A DNA stretch of 64,000 bases from Asterias amurensis (taxonomy: Eukaryota; Echinodermata; Asteroidea; Forcipulatida; Asteriidae): the NCBI RefSeq assembly GCF_032118995.1, contig NC_092657.1, forward strand, positions 7,131,391 to 7,195,390, in the 5' to 3' direction. Under the pieces are notes generated by a model. The model was not told where the DNA came from. It searched no databases and saw only the letters and a list, made by a program, of their open reading frames with translations. This document shows, one piece after another, positions 53,924-64,000 of this stretch; the stretch's first letter is position 1, and the number at the start of each line of letters is the position of its first letter. The position numbers and the translations under genes were made by a program.

Positions 53924-55235
53924 AGGAATTCAAGTATGAACATAGCTTGAATTTACGAATCACCTCTCTGCATTTTTTCCTAAACCGTCTGTTTGCAACT
54001 CCATAGATGAATGGGTTCACTACGTGGTTAATGTAAAAAATCATAAACATTTCATTCAATACTTGAAGGAGTATTGGATTAAAGTTCAGGCCGCTCTGTA
54101 CGGCCAAACTAACAATGATTAAGATCCAATATGGCATCCATGTAACAAAGAAGACAAGACTTGCAATAAAGAGCATCTTCGTTGTCTTACGCTGAAGAAT
54201 TTGACCTAAGTGGGATGATTGTTTAAGGCGTATTCTTTGACCGTTTGCCTCCAACCCTGACTCGGTATGCAGTGAAGATCGTGTTTGTAGATCCGCTGGA
54301 AGAGCTTGCTTTGCCGATGTTGAATATTTGCTGAAGCTTTGATCTTGAACGGTTTTTCCATGAAGTCTAGCAGCTTGAGTTGGTACAGATGTAACCCAGA
54401 CTTCCTTCCGAACCTTAGAGGTGCTTGGTTTTGATCCATCGTTGATTGGGCTAGATTCAAGAACTACATCAGTAGAAGGGCAAATTGTCGAACTCTCGTT
54501 GTTACGCCTGCTCAACGAACTGGCGCCAACTTGTACATGTCGCCTAATTGCTTTGAAAACTAAGCTGTAAAACACGGCGACCATAACGAGCGTAGTTACA
54601 CAGATTAAAGCATGACATGCTAATTTTATTAAGGGCAAGATAGGACTGGATGTTTTCGATAATGCACTAACATAATCAGGCACATTCACTAGAACTGAGA
54701 AGAATAATGATGCCCATGCCGCCATCCTACCCCGCTTGTTTGTGAAGAACCGCCGATGTGGACGGCAGACGCAGTCGTAGCGATCTACTGCAATCACTGC
54801 CGTTATCAAAATGGAAGTGCCAATGGCCGTCGTTTCAAATGCAATCAACAGATTTATAACAACAGGTATTTCATGTCCCATCATGAGTAAAACTCGGTAT
54901 GTGATGTTAACTACCTTGATGAGGCAGACGGCAAGATCAGCCCAGGCCAATGTCATGATGAAAACGTGGGTGCTTGTCTTCAGAGTCTTGGTCCAGTACA
55001 CGCGGAGGATTAGAGAGTTACCAGGAACACCAAGTAATAGAATAAGTGCGTGGAAACTTATCCTGAATATATTTACGCCGAGCTGAACGAAGGCAGGTTC
55101 AAGTTTTGTGTTGTTCCAAAGTTGGGTTGAATTGAATGCTGATGACATGTCTTCCATCATGTTACTGCTGTTGTACATGAACGTTTTAGACTTGAACGAA
55201 AAATGACAACTTTCGTTAGAACCAATGTTCATCAA
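53922..55235 (-). CDS. Class A (rhodopsin-like) GPCR with long third intracellular loop
   Basis: An intronless 437-residue plasma-membrane receptor. Four N-terminal sequons (N7, N22, N35, N41). GN at 72 in TM1; LAWAD with D100 in TM2; DRY 151-153; W174 in TM4; TWMPYW (365-370) in TM6, with Thr for the usual Cys; NPFIY 407-411. The third intracellular loop is about 120 residues (230-350), serine-rich and basic. No cysteine stands at the start of TM3 and none in the short second extracellular loop, so the disulfide typical of the class seems absent. Ligand unknown; an amine- or orphan-type receptor is possible. The stop codon overlaps AATAAA on the coding strand, and a satellite starts about 115 bp downstream. 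Confidence 0.9.
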   Translation of the reverse strand: MMNIGSNESCHFSFKSKTFMYNSSNMMEDMSSAFNSTQLWNNTKLEPAFVQLGVNIFRISFHALILLLGVPGNSLILRVYWTKTLKTSTHVFIMTLAWADLAVCLIKVVNITYRVLLMMGHEIPVVINLLIAFETTAIGTSILITAVIAVDRYDCVCRPHRRFFTNKRGRMAAWASLFFSVLVNVPDYVSALSKTSSPILPLIKLACHALICVTTLVMVAVFYSLVFKAIRRHVQVGASSLSRRNNESSTICPSTDVVLESSPINDGSKPSTSKVRKEVWVTSVPTQAARLHGKTVQDQSFSKYSTSAKQALPADLQTRSSLHTESGLEANGQRIRLKQSSHLGQILQRKTTKMLFIASLVFFVTWMPYWILIIVSLAVQSGLNFNPILLQVLNEMFMIFYINHVVNPFIYGVANRRFRKKCREVIRKFKLCSYLNS

Positions 55236-57312
55236 AAGATATCAAAGCACCCGATGATGTGTTTTTATATCGCTCGGCTATTCCATTAGCAAAATCACTT
55301 GGGGGATGTAAATTGTCGTTATTGGTTCAGGTGAATCAAAACGTGAAAGAGCGAAGGTTGCACCTAAAACCTCATGCCACCCAATATCTGCGTAATTACT
55401 TAATGACCTTAATTCACTATGTAGGTATTTATTGTTTTATGCGACATCGCAAAACTAATTTACTTCTGTCAATGAGAAAATACAAAAACATGATTTAACA
55501 AAAGACCTGACGGTGACCTTAAGTGACACAGAGTCATCGCCATTGCTGGCCTTGCCGTCTAATAAGGTAGAAACCTAATATCGTTATCCCTCGGGAAAAC
55601 AACGAACAAATAATTGGATGCGTATAAGGGTCCATTTTCGCAGCACATCATCTCGAGGTAAAATATGGACAAGCCTATATGTTACATTTCACTAGAAAAG
55701 CCACAACTCACTACTCACTCAAACTATTGTGTAAAAAATACCCGCAATATGGGACCAGCTTAGACTGGTATTCTGCTTTATCAGCATGGATAAAGGCATG
55801 CAGGTTGCTTTTTACAACCAGTGATTGCGTTGGATATAATGATTTCATTGGATAAACGTGCAGTGACGTACTTGCCATATCTGTGTTTTGGTTGGTTGGA
55901 GGTGATGTTGGTGCAGCTGACAAACATCACCTCGGACCAATCAAAACACAGATATGGAAAGCTTACTTTCGGTGGTCTGTATGCAGTGTGCAGATGTGTT
56001 ATGTTAAGTACATGTAGGGGCATACATGTACATGTACTTGCATGTAATGTCGATGCAGAACTTGACTGCGTTGTCTCTACGAGAAGTGAATATAAATGAA
56101 AGGTTACTGACACACTTTCTTCTCCAAAGTGTAAGAAAAAGCTTCCCAGTTTTGACAATCCTTTGGGGAGTTGAAGGGACACACCGGCTCACCGTTTACG
56201 CAGTTTAGGGGTGTAGAATCATAAATAATGATTTATAGATGGTTGCTGTAAAAAAATCAACATAATGTCACGTAATTAGCGAAAAATGATTAAAAAAACC
56301 AAAGCAGTAAAAGGCCAGCGTATACGTGTTTCCAGCCGTTGCAACTGTCAAATCTTCGTGACATTGTCGCACAATGTTGCAAGTAGACTGGTGCTTTGTT
56401 TGAAGCAACGTTTTACTATGACGCAGCATAAGGATCCAGTCTAGCCATGTATGTTGTATTATAAACAACCAGCATAAATATACGGAGCAGGCAAATCCGT
56501 CGACGATAGAGGTAGACTTTCGACGTACATCCAAAGATCGTCACGAAGAACACAAAGAAATTAACCCAGAGTATGATGGGACAATAAACTAGGCCTACTA
56601 CCGCATAGCCGTGATGCAGTTTAAAATGCGATCGAGGCGTTACGTGCCCCGACGTGCCCAATTTCATAATGCCTGTACAGTGGCACAAAAATTTGCTCAG
56701 CACAAAATATTACTGCATAGCAGAAACTAATTACCAGCCAAATTTAAATTAAATTTGAAAACTTGTGGCTGTTGCCCAACTACGGAAACGTAGCTGTGCC
56801 GTATGGAATGTAAGTATAGCTTGACTCTGGGTTGAAAAACGCCCCCAGTCTAGTCTATCCCGAGTTGCGCTGAGAGAGGGAGCTGACGGCGGTAGATTAA
56901 CGTCTTACAAAGAAAACCCGGAATACAAATGGGGTGGGATTTTCAACAGGACTTGTCGTCACACAGGCATATTTTGCAGGTTTTTGTTCTCGTTTAAGAA
57001 AAAAAATTATATGGAATTCTCGTTTAAGAAAAAAAAGTTATGTAGAATATTTTACTAACGATCTTTCTTTTTAAAAATACCGTTTTTTCTCTTAAATATT
57101 TAAACGTCGGCCTACAAGCCGCCTGGAGAATAATCCGCACGAGTTCAAAAAAATGTCAAAATCAACATATAAACCGCGGTTTATAATCCGAAAATTACGG
57201 TAGTCTCTTTTGTCAAATATTCATGAATAATCGTAACCAAAAATTTGAAATTAATTTGGTTTAGTAATTTATTTTTAATTTATTTTTATATGGCTGGAAG
57301 TAAAACTATCTC
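55236..57312. other. Upstream flank of the second GPCR and unassigned sequence
   Basis: No gene is seen. CCCAATTTCATAATGCC near 56658 and the sequence after it resemble a decayed GGGCCCAATTTC-type MITE. AACCGCGGTTTATAATCCGA then AAATTACGGTA at 57171-57201 resembles the ends of a widespread animal MITE. Confidence 0.35.
55875..55957. repeat. Long hairpin (about 35-bp arms)
   Basis: CCATATCTGTGTTTTGGTTG then GTTGGAGGTGATGTT pairs with AACATCACCTCGGACCAATC then AAAACACAGATATGG across a loop of about 13 nt, with a few mismatches. Confidence 0.9.
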
Positions 57313-57372
57313 CGAAGGTCAAATGGGTTATCCGAACCCAAAAAGTGGTTCGGATAACCCGTGTGACCTTCG
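57313..57372. repeat. Hairpin (26-bp arms) followed by a T-run
   Basis: CGAAGGTCAAATGGGTTATC then CGAACC pairs with GGTTCGGATAACCCGTGTGA then CCTTCG, with only the middle triplet mismatched. TTTTTT follows. Confidence 0.9.
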
Positions 57373-57807
57373 TTTTTTCAAAAATGCGTTGAAACGGCCA
57401 ACTTTATGGTTTCTTTTGTAATTGTGACCCTCTCAATACTTAAGAGAGTCGTATAAGGATAGAGGCTAACGGCAAGTTGTTTTCTTTACACTCGATGCAC
57501 CATTTTATTTCCTGAAACAGACGAAGACAAAATACGTGTTGTCAGGTCTTCGCTGGAATCATTATCTTAATTAACTTATAAAACAAATAATCACAGAACA
57601 GTATTTATGTACAAACAGTATTAAATGAAATCGTAAACGGCTTTAAGTAAACAGGTATGTCTCAAGATCATGACGTGTGATTTTCACATCATGCGCCATC
57701 TTGATTATCGATGGAAAACAACAACTTAAATGCAAATAAAACTTGGCCGATGCTCCAGATCGGAAATGTTTTAAAGAATAAATACTTATAAATAGCAACT
57801 CTCACTA

Positions 57808-57969
<162 letters not shown>

Positions 57970-57974
57970 GTATG

Positions 57975-58351
57975 ACAAGCTGGCCAAGGTGATTCACTGG
58001 GATCTGTGTAGGAAGTATGGTGTCAAAGTGCTTGCGAAATGGTACGAACATGTTCCGGAAAAAGTTGTAGAGACCGACCAGGTCAAGATCCTTTGGGACT
58101 TTAACATTCAGACCGATCATGTTATACCACATAGGCGTCCGGATGTTGTGCTATTAGATAAGACGAAGAAGATGTGTCATCTCATTGACATAGCTGTGCC
58201 AGGTGATATAAGGGTAGCTTCGAAGGAGATGGAAAAGATCGAGAAGTACCAGGACCTGGCTAGGGAACTGGCTACGGGACGTAGCCCGACTCGAGGAGTT
58301 ACCGGCACAAAGGAATATGACATCTTTCTTTTGCATGCTGTGATAAAATGA
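57975..58351 (+). mobile_element. LINE 3' fragment with RT-tail/PD-(D/E)xK-like domain
   Basis: The frame reads IHWDLCRKYGVKVLAKWYEH, then VKILWDFNIQTDHVIPHRRP, DVVLLDKTKKMCHLIDIAVP and EKIEKYQDLARELA. This is the conserved C-terminal segment of many animal LINE polyproteins. RPDVV...HLIDIAVPGD has the look of a restriction-like nuclease core. About 120 codons remain, no reverse transcriptase is next to it, and it is bounded by CAA/AAT and AAT microsatellites. Confidence 0.75.

Positions 58352-58383
<32 letters not shown>
58352..58383. repeat. (AAT)n microsatellite at the LINE end
   Basis: About nine AAT units directly after the TGA of the LINE fragment, typical of a LINE 3' tail. Confidence 0.95.
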
Positions 58384-58439
58384 AAATTTATACCGTGCTT
58401 AATACTACGTTTCTAAGCGCATGGTGCTGCAACAGAGAA

Positions 58440-59400
58440 AGCTCTGTCACCGTAGCGTGTTTTCACACGAGGACCAGGCATCAGTTGAAGGTGAGAGGAT
58501 GTGGAAGATCGTAGACCGGTTAAAGGAACTTTTTGTTAATGAGTTCTGAGAGATATGTAGGACACTGACCATTACGAGTTTTGAAAGTGAGCAGAAGAAT
58601 TTTAACCTGAATGCGTTGAATGATAGGAAGCCGAGGAGATGTTTGAAAATAGAGATGTGGACGTGTAACCATGCGTGCAGCAGTGTTTTGGATACGCTGA
58701 AGAGGCATGAGATGAGAGGAAGGCAGGTTAACAAAGAGACTGTTGCAATAATCTAAATGGGAAGTGACAACAAAAGCATGAATGAGACGTTTAGTGGAAG
58801 AATTGTCCAAAAATGTCCATCTTCCCAACTTTGTGAATGCCAAAAGATGCAGCTCTACACACTTTCTGGATATGAGAATGCATGTTTAGAGTAGAGTCCG
58901 ATGTTGATATCTTCGCCACAGCATTGTCTATAACGAAGTCAGGAGGCAAGCTAGATGAATTGCGGATCTGAGATGTTATATGTATTATTTTTGTTTTATC
59001 GCCATTTAGTTTGAGGTAATTATTCAGAGCCCAGTTTTTGACGTCAACTATGCATTCTTCGAGTTCCTTTATGCCAACCGATTGATTACAGGTTTTAACA
59101 ATTACATACAGTGGGGTATCATCAGCGTAAGTAACATGACATATATTACTATGAACATTACTAACATCATTCAGAGGACTGGTATACAAAACTAACTCAA
59201 GAAGCCCCTAAAACAGAGCCTTGAGGCACACCGAATGACAGAGAAAGATGATTAGAAACAACGCCATTAATAACAACTCTCTGTTCTGGCTGTCAAGATA
59301 AAACCATTTCAATGCAGTACCACCAATTCCAAACCTGTGGCAAAAGCGCTTAACTAGAGTGATATGATTAATAAACTGGTCACAAAAGGTAAGGAAACTT
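58440..59400 (-). mobile_element. 5'-truncated CR1/Jockey-like LINE, reverse transcriptase part
   Basis: On the minus strand: GIGGTALKWFYLDSQNR, then VPQGSVLG, then TYADDTPLY (catalytic YADD at 59129-59118), then WALNNYLKLNGDKTKIIHIT, HAFVVTSHLDYCNSLFVNLP, and LQRIQNTAARMVTRPHLYFQ. A stop (GASCVS-like reading, TGA) follows VPQGSVLG, and a frameshift near 58800-58840 separates the last two parts. It is therefore dead. The 5' half is missing. Confidence 0.85.
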
Positions 59401-59559
59401 TTTTCAATCCAGTGTATTTTTTATTATTTATAACTCTCTTTGTATATGGTATGTATCAATGCAAAGCTGAACTGTTCCTCTTTAAAATGATTATACCACA
59501 TTTGCAATGATTACATGTTGCCGAACTTGGCTACAGGAATAACAATATTTATTTTATGT

Positions 59560-60290
59560 CGTCATTAAATAATTATTTATGTTTATTTATTTAGTTAATA
59601 GTAAAAATAATAGTGGGCATGTATATTGCGCGAGTATCCATCTAAATATGCTCATGGCACAGTGACACAATAAACGGGAAAAAGTTATGAAGTCCTCATT
59701 CGATGAGTCTTGAGGGAAGTTTTAAACAAAGCTATTGATGGAGAAAGTTTAACATGATCGATCCGGCAAGTCGTTTCATAGTGAAGGAGCAGCAGAAGTA
59801 ATTGATCTTTCACCCCATGATGTTTTTGCCAGGGGTTTCCTTAAAAGATGTTTGTTATTAGATCGCGTATAGACTGGCGGTTGGAAGTATGGGGTTGGAG
59901 TCCTGAGAGATATGGTGATAAAGTGCCTTTTGATATGAGCGATAGACATACACAATGATCTTGAAGATGATTCTATCCGTAATGGGTAGCCAATGAGGAT
60001 CTTGTAGGATAGGTGTAATGTGACTCTAGTGTTGGACCGGGTTACAATTATGACGGCAATATTTTGAAGGCGAGACAAGCGGTAAATTTATTATATCCAG
60101 TCCATAGAGGAGAGAGTTTCCCATGTCACGTCGGGAGGTTAAGGTGCGAACGAGTTGCTCTGTAGTATTTACTTCATTTACTTTATTTACTTCGATTATT
60201 TACTTCGTTTATTTATTTATTTTATGTTTTTAGTTTAGGGTAACCAACTACATTTTGTACTCTCATTGCATGTTTAAGGCCTGAAGCCCT
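59560..60290 (-). mobile_element. LINE tail, left arm of an inverted repeat
   Basis: The minus-strand frame MSRLQNIAVIIVTRSNTRVT ... SNNKHLLRKPLAKTSWGERS ITSAAPSL is a CR1-like LINE end. It continues outward (TTAAATAATTATTTATGTT) and inward (TTTACTTCGTTTATTTATTT, then GTACTCTCATTGCATGTTT) into sequence also present, inverted, at 60850-61550. Confidence 0.8.
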
Positions 60291-61905
60291 CGTAAATCGG
60301 TCACTTACGTGGCTCTAAGTAAGACGTTAGTAAGACTTTAGTAAGCCTTTACGTGTTATTCACGAAGCATTCGTATCGCTTTACTACCGCGTTATTTACT
60401 AAACCTCTCGTAACGCCCTCTTAAGCGGGAACGCGCTTGAGCTGAACAGTCATGGATTTGTTATGTAATTCACTGGAGCGTGATCTCATTGTCCAGAACG
60501 AGTATTTATACAGTGACTGGACTGGCTACAGTCACCTTGCAAATATGGAGCAGAGCCAGACTAAAGCAAGGAGGAAGACCGTTCAACGCGAGGAGGAGGC
60601 AAGGGGAATCATTGGAAGGCGAAGTTTCTCGCCTGCCGAGATATGTGAAGTTAGTTGACCTTGTTGCATTGAATTGGTTGGTGCTTAACAACAAATTTTC
60701 AGATGTTGTAAGTTTGTAACGCTGAAGAGTAAGGCCGACACCTGGGCAAATCGCGGAGAATCAACTGTGTTGGAAAAGTCCTCAGAACCACCGAAGTGGT
60801 TCATCACAAATTGGATGACATTCAGAGATTTCGCAAGCTTTCACACGACGCAAACATGCAATGAGAGTACAAAATATAGTTCGTTACCCCTAAACTAAAA
60901 ATATAAAATAAATAAACGAAGTAAATAAACAAAGTAAATGAAGCAAATACTACTACAACGCAACTCGTTTGCACCTTTGTAACCTCCCGACTTGACGTGG
61001 GAAACTCTCTCCTCTATGGACTGCATAATAAATTTACCGCTTGTCTCGCCTTCAAAATATTGCCGTCAGAATTGTAACCCGGTCCAACACTATAGAGTCA
61101 CATATCACACCTATCCTACAAGATCTACATTGGCTACCCATTAAGGATATAATCATCTTCAAGATCATTGTGTATGTCTATCGCTCATATCAAAAGGCAC
61201 TTTATCACCATATCTCTCAGAAGGACTCCAATCCCATACTTCTAACCGCCAGTCTATATGCGATCTAACAACAAACATCTTTTAAGGAAACCCCTGGCCA
61301 AAGCATCATGGGGTGAAAGATCAATTACTTCTGCTGCTCCTTCATTATGGAACGTCTTGCCGGATCATGTTAAACTTTCTCCATCAATAGCTTTGTTCAC
61401 AACTTCCCTCAAGCCTTATCTAATGAGGACTTCATAAGGACTTCACTGCGCCATGAGCATATTAAGATGGATACCGGCGCATTATAAATGCCCACTATTA
61501 TTATTACTATTAATAAATAAATAAACATAAATAATTTTTTAATGATGAAATAAAATAACAAAATCACGAAAAATTTACTAAAAAGTGAGAAAAAATAGGT
61601 TAGTAAATTCTCAAACATTTTGAGAAAGTTTGAGAAAATGTCGCAAGGATTGTAGAACATAATAAAAGTTGTTGTTGTTGACCTTAAGCTCAATTCGCCC
61701 GAAAATGTTGGCCAGGAATGTTGAAAAGGGTTTAAGAAAACGCTACGAAGCCGAAAACACCCCACGTAGCACTAGTAAGGACTTACGCACTCGATTGAAG
61801 TTACGAGTGCTTCGTGAATATTACGCAACTCGCTAAGAACGGACTAGTAACACGTAGTGCTTACTAAGGCCTAAGAAGGCTTCATGAATAAGGCCCCTGG
61901 CCTCG
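60285..61905. mobile_element. Putative DNA transposon with TIRs, carrying the other LINE arm
   Basis: The left end GGCCTGAAGCCCTCGTAAAT ... TTATTCACGAAGCATTCGTA is mirrored by ... GAGTGCTTCGTGAATATTAC and GGCTTCATGAATAAGGCCCC at the right (61770-61905). Inside, 60452-60658 (+) is a 68-codon frame (MDLLCNSLERDLIVQNEYLY...) I do not recognise. The termini resemble Harbinger-like elements only vaguely. Confidence 0.5.
60850..61550 (+). mobile_element. LINE tail, right arm of the inverted repeat
   Basis: SRLQNIAVRIVTRSNTIESH, ITPILQDLHWLPIKDIIIFK and, after one stop, RSNNKHLLRKPLAKASWGER and LWNVLPDHVKLSPSIALFTT. The 3' part carries GGCGCATTATAAATG and TTATTATTACTATTAATAAA, a typical LINE 3' end. 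Confidence 0.82.
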
Positions 61906-62160
61906 TTGGGACTAAACCACTAGTTAAAAACTTCTTCACCACACATTGATTCCCTTTTTTACTGTCATCAGGTCACGGCTGGGTATTTTTTTTCCGTTAA
62001 TTAACTGAACGTTTATCCTTCACATTCTAAATTGTTATGGTTTTAAATTAATTGACTTCGATCTCTAGCCATACGGTGATGACGTTCTGACATTGATTCT
62101 CTCATCAACAGGCGAAGGTTGCTTATAATAACAAATATTTCTTGCATTTTGTTTACATTC
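61906..62160. other. Unassigned spacer
   Basis: No recognisable feature. Confidence 0.3.
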
Positions 62161-62166
62161 AACCAA

Positions 62167-62418
62167 AATCTGATGAGAATGTCACACTCATTGTAATCTG
62201 ATGAGAATGTCACACTCATTGTAGTCTGATGAGAATGTCACACTCATTGTAATCTAATGAGAATGTCACACTCATTGTAATCTGATGAGAATGTCACACT
62301 CATTGTAATCTAATGAGAATGTCACACTCATTGTAATCTGATGAGAATGTCACACTCATTGTAATCTAATGAGAATGTCACACTCATTGTAATCTGATGA
62401 GAATGTCACACTCATTGT
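62167..62418. repeat. 28-bp tandem array, nine copies, with higher-order dimers
   Basis: Nine exact 28-bp steps of AATCTRATGAGAATGTCACA plus CTCATTGT. From copy 4 on, the sixth base alternates A, G, A, G, A, G, so the last six units form three 56-bp dimers. Each unit can fold (ATGAG with CTCAT). Confidence 0.97.
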
Positions 62419-63403
62419 AAAAAGTTTTGAGTTTAAACTCATTTGCTGTACCCCTTTTTTGCAAACATGTTAAATTATTAACATGCTTATCATGTTGACA
62501 CCTGCTCACATGGTTTGTAGCATTCAAACACGAACGAGAATCTAAACATGTTTTAGCTTATACATGTGTGCAAAAAAGTGAGTGCAAAACTTATGTTTAG
62601 AATTGTGTTGAAAATGTGATATAGACTCAGAAGGTGTCCTTTTCCTCTGATTGGTTGCTCACAAAATTAAGCCCTTCGTTATTGTATTGCAACTGATGTA
62701 ACTCTGTTGGTATTCCACATGACAATCACATAGAGACCACTCTGGTTAGTTAGAACATGATATTGTACAAAGAAACACCAATCATCAATTAAAACAAACA
62801 CCCAGAACTGATTTGGTTTAGTGGTCCCTTTTAAGTGATAGAGTAATGCGTGAACAACCAGCTTCTATGAACAACACGTTGGGATGTTTAGTAATTCATA
62901 AAACAAAAATCACCGGCCGAGAGTCCAAACAAGGTTCTTGCTTTATGGGTATTGACTCAGCGGTAACAATCAATATGCTGAGATAATAACTTAAAAACAA
63001 AAAGCATGCAGTCAGTGTGTTTCCGTTGTTTTGTGGTATGTCAGAGGATCATGAGCAGTCCCCAATTTGTTCTCTTGGTCAAAATTGTTAATGGACTCAA
63101 ATTAATTTTTCTACAAGGAAAGACAAAAACAGCAAACACAACACCAACAAATCAATGCAAAGGTCAGTTATGATTTTCAACCAATCAATAATTGTTCATG
63201 TGTGTTCTACAGTGTACCAAAGGATTCTGAACAAGGACGCAGTCCAAAATTTGTTCGAGAGGTCAACTTGGTAATTAAGTCAAATTGATTTTACAATCAG
63301 TAAAAAACGGCAAGAAAAACTGAGAGAAACCATGAACCAGGTAGCGTGTGGCATGCCGATACTGACGGTCAGTGTCGTCCATATAAAATCCTCTTGACTG
63401 CTC
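62419..63403. other. Upstream sequence of lectin 3
   Basis: No gene is seen. About 63037-63135 and 63214-63315 are two diverged copies of one block (CAGTCCCCAATTTGTTC / CAGTCCAAAATTTGTTC), about 180 bp apart. Confidence 0.4.
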
Positions 63404-63648
63404 ATGTTTATTCATGAATTATTGTTGGTGTTAGCCAATCAAAGTGTGCTCATTGTAGCAGATAACAGTATATTGCTCTATTGGTGATGCAGAAACAAGA
63501 GGTATCACAACTCCTCTACGAAGCAACCATTTAGGTCAACTTTGTCTTTCTGAGAAAAAAAAGCAAGTTTATTGAGAGGTAATATATATCTCTTGTGTCT
63601 ATAAGCTGTCACTGTGTGTGTTCATCTGTGCCAAATTGTTCCTGTATT
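63404..63648 (+). promoter_or_regulatory. Conserved upstream block of lectin 3
   Basis: Counterpart of 40247-40540: ATGTTTATTCATGA, AGCCAATCAAAGTGTG (CCAAT at 63435), GGTATCACAACTCCTC and CACTGTGTGTGTTCATC. It lies about 275-520 bp before the ATG. Confidence 0.6.
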
Positions 63649-63923
63649 AATGACAAACCATTATCAGTAACAGCTGGACGACTTGACACCAGAGTGTATA
63701 GTTGAGAAAACTCATCACCGAAGAACCACACTATTTTTACTGGAGAAATTTGTGACATAAGTGGTGGTTTTACAAAGGAACGAGTCGCAGGTAGACTACG
63801 GTGCAACGCATAATAAGTATTGACTCTCAACAGCCAATTTTTTCGGGGGAAATTTAGACAATCATTTGATTCGTAAAAGGCAAAACTGTAGATATCTACG
63901 TTAATTTTGTTTGCAAGAGCATC

Positions 63924-64000
63924 ATGTCGTCCTTAATGTTGTTCACATTGATTGCCTTGCTACATAGCCGTTGCTTTGGAGTAGTTTCATCTGGAGGACC
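63924..64000 (+). CDS. C-type lectin copy 3, N-terminal part (runs off the window)
   Basis: ATG in the context AGCATCATG, then MSSLMLFTLIALLHSRCFGV VSSGG to the window end. This matches the signal segments of lectins 1 and 2 (MSSLVCFIFLMALLESYCFK VVASQ). The upstream block shared with lectin 1 strengthens the call. The lectin domain itself would lie beyond 64000. Confidence 0.75.
   Translation, partial: MSSLMLFTLIALLHSRCFGVVSSGG

Noticed and set aside
62160-62420. CRISPR-like array
   Set aside because: Direct 28-bp units without unique spacers in a eukaryotic genome; it is a minisatellite.

Overview
This is a eukaryotic, AT-rich, intron-bearing and transposon-dense window. It fits a marine deuterostome, most likely an echinoderm and probably a sea star. 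The evidence is host genes with GT-AG introns, secreted coiled-coil/fibrinogen-domain proteins, a C-type lectin cluster, two class A GPCRs, tRNA-derived SINE pieces, CR1/Jockey-like LINE pieces, and at least ten families of fold-back MITEs. The species assignment is an inference; no search could be run.

Layout. 1-1439: nothing recognised. 1440-3250: degenerate 44-bp satellite. 4066-5148 (+): an intronless peptide-type GPCR whose stop codon lies inside a 66-bp tandem duplication. 5.4-9.2 kb: several MITEs. About 9.94-33.07 kb: a large inverted duplication holding two head-to-head, five-exon fibrinogen-domain genes (left gene minus strand, exons 24390 to 10550; right gene plus strand, exons 28008 to 32501). 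The arms have diverged in size: left intron 1 is 4.8 kb against 1.2 kb, and left intron 4 is 6.6 kb against 0.8 kb. The left copy holds nested MITEs and a broken tyrosine-recombinase element that its twin lacks. The spacer between the genes carries five identical 60-bp repeats.

33.6-40.2 kb: MITEs inside MITEs, six 69-bp repeats and a perfect 29-bp hairpin. 40.8 and 45.3 kb (+): two small secreted C-type lectins. A third paralogue starts at 63924 and runs off the window, and it shares an upstream block with the first. 52.6-53.8 kb: a 22/23-bp satellite that looks derived from the terminal repeat of a MITE sitting in the right fibrinogen gene. 53922-55235 (-): a second class A GPCR. 57.8-61.9 kb: microsatellites, LINE fragments and an inverted repeat that captured a LINE tail. 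62167-62418: a 28-bp array with higher-order structure.

How the genes relate. Fibrinogen-domain and C-type lectin proteins are typical secreted innate-immune recognition molecules of echinoderms, so the window reads as a rapidly duplicating pattern-recognition neighbourhood interrupted by two chemosensory or peptide-type GPCRs. No operon-like or wholly new enzyme system is evident. The most novel signals are structural: the asymmetric inverted gene pair, codon-length tandem repeats that stay open in several frames, and a satellite seeded by a MITE.
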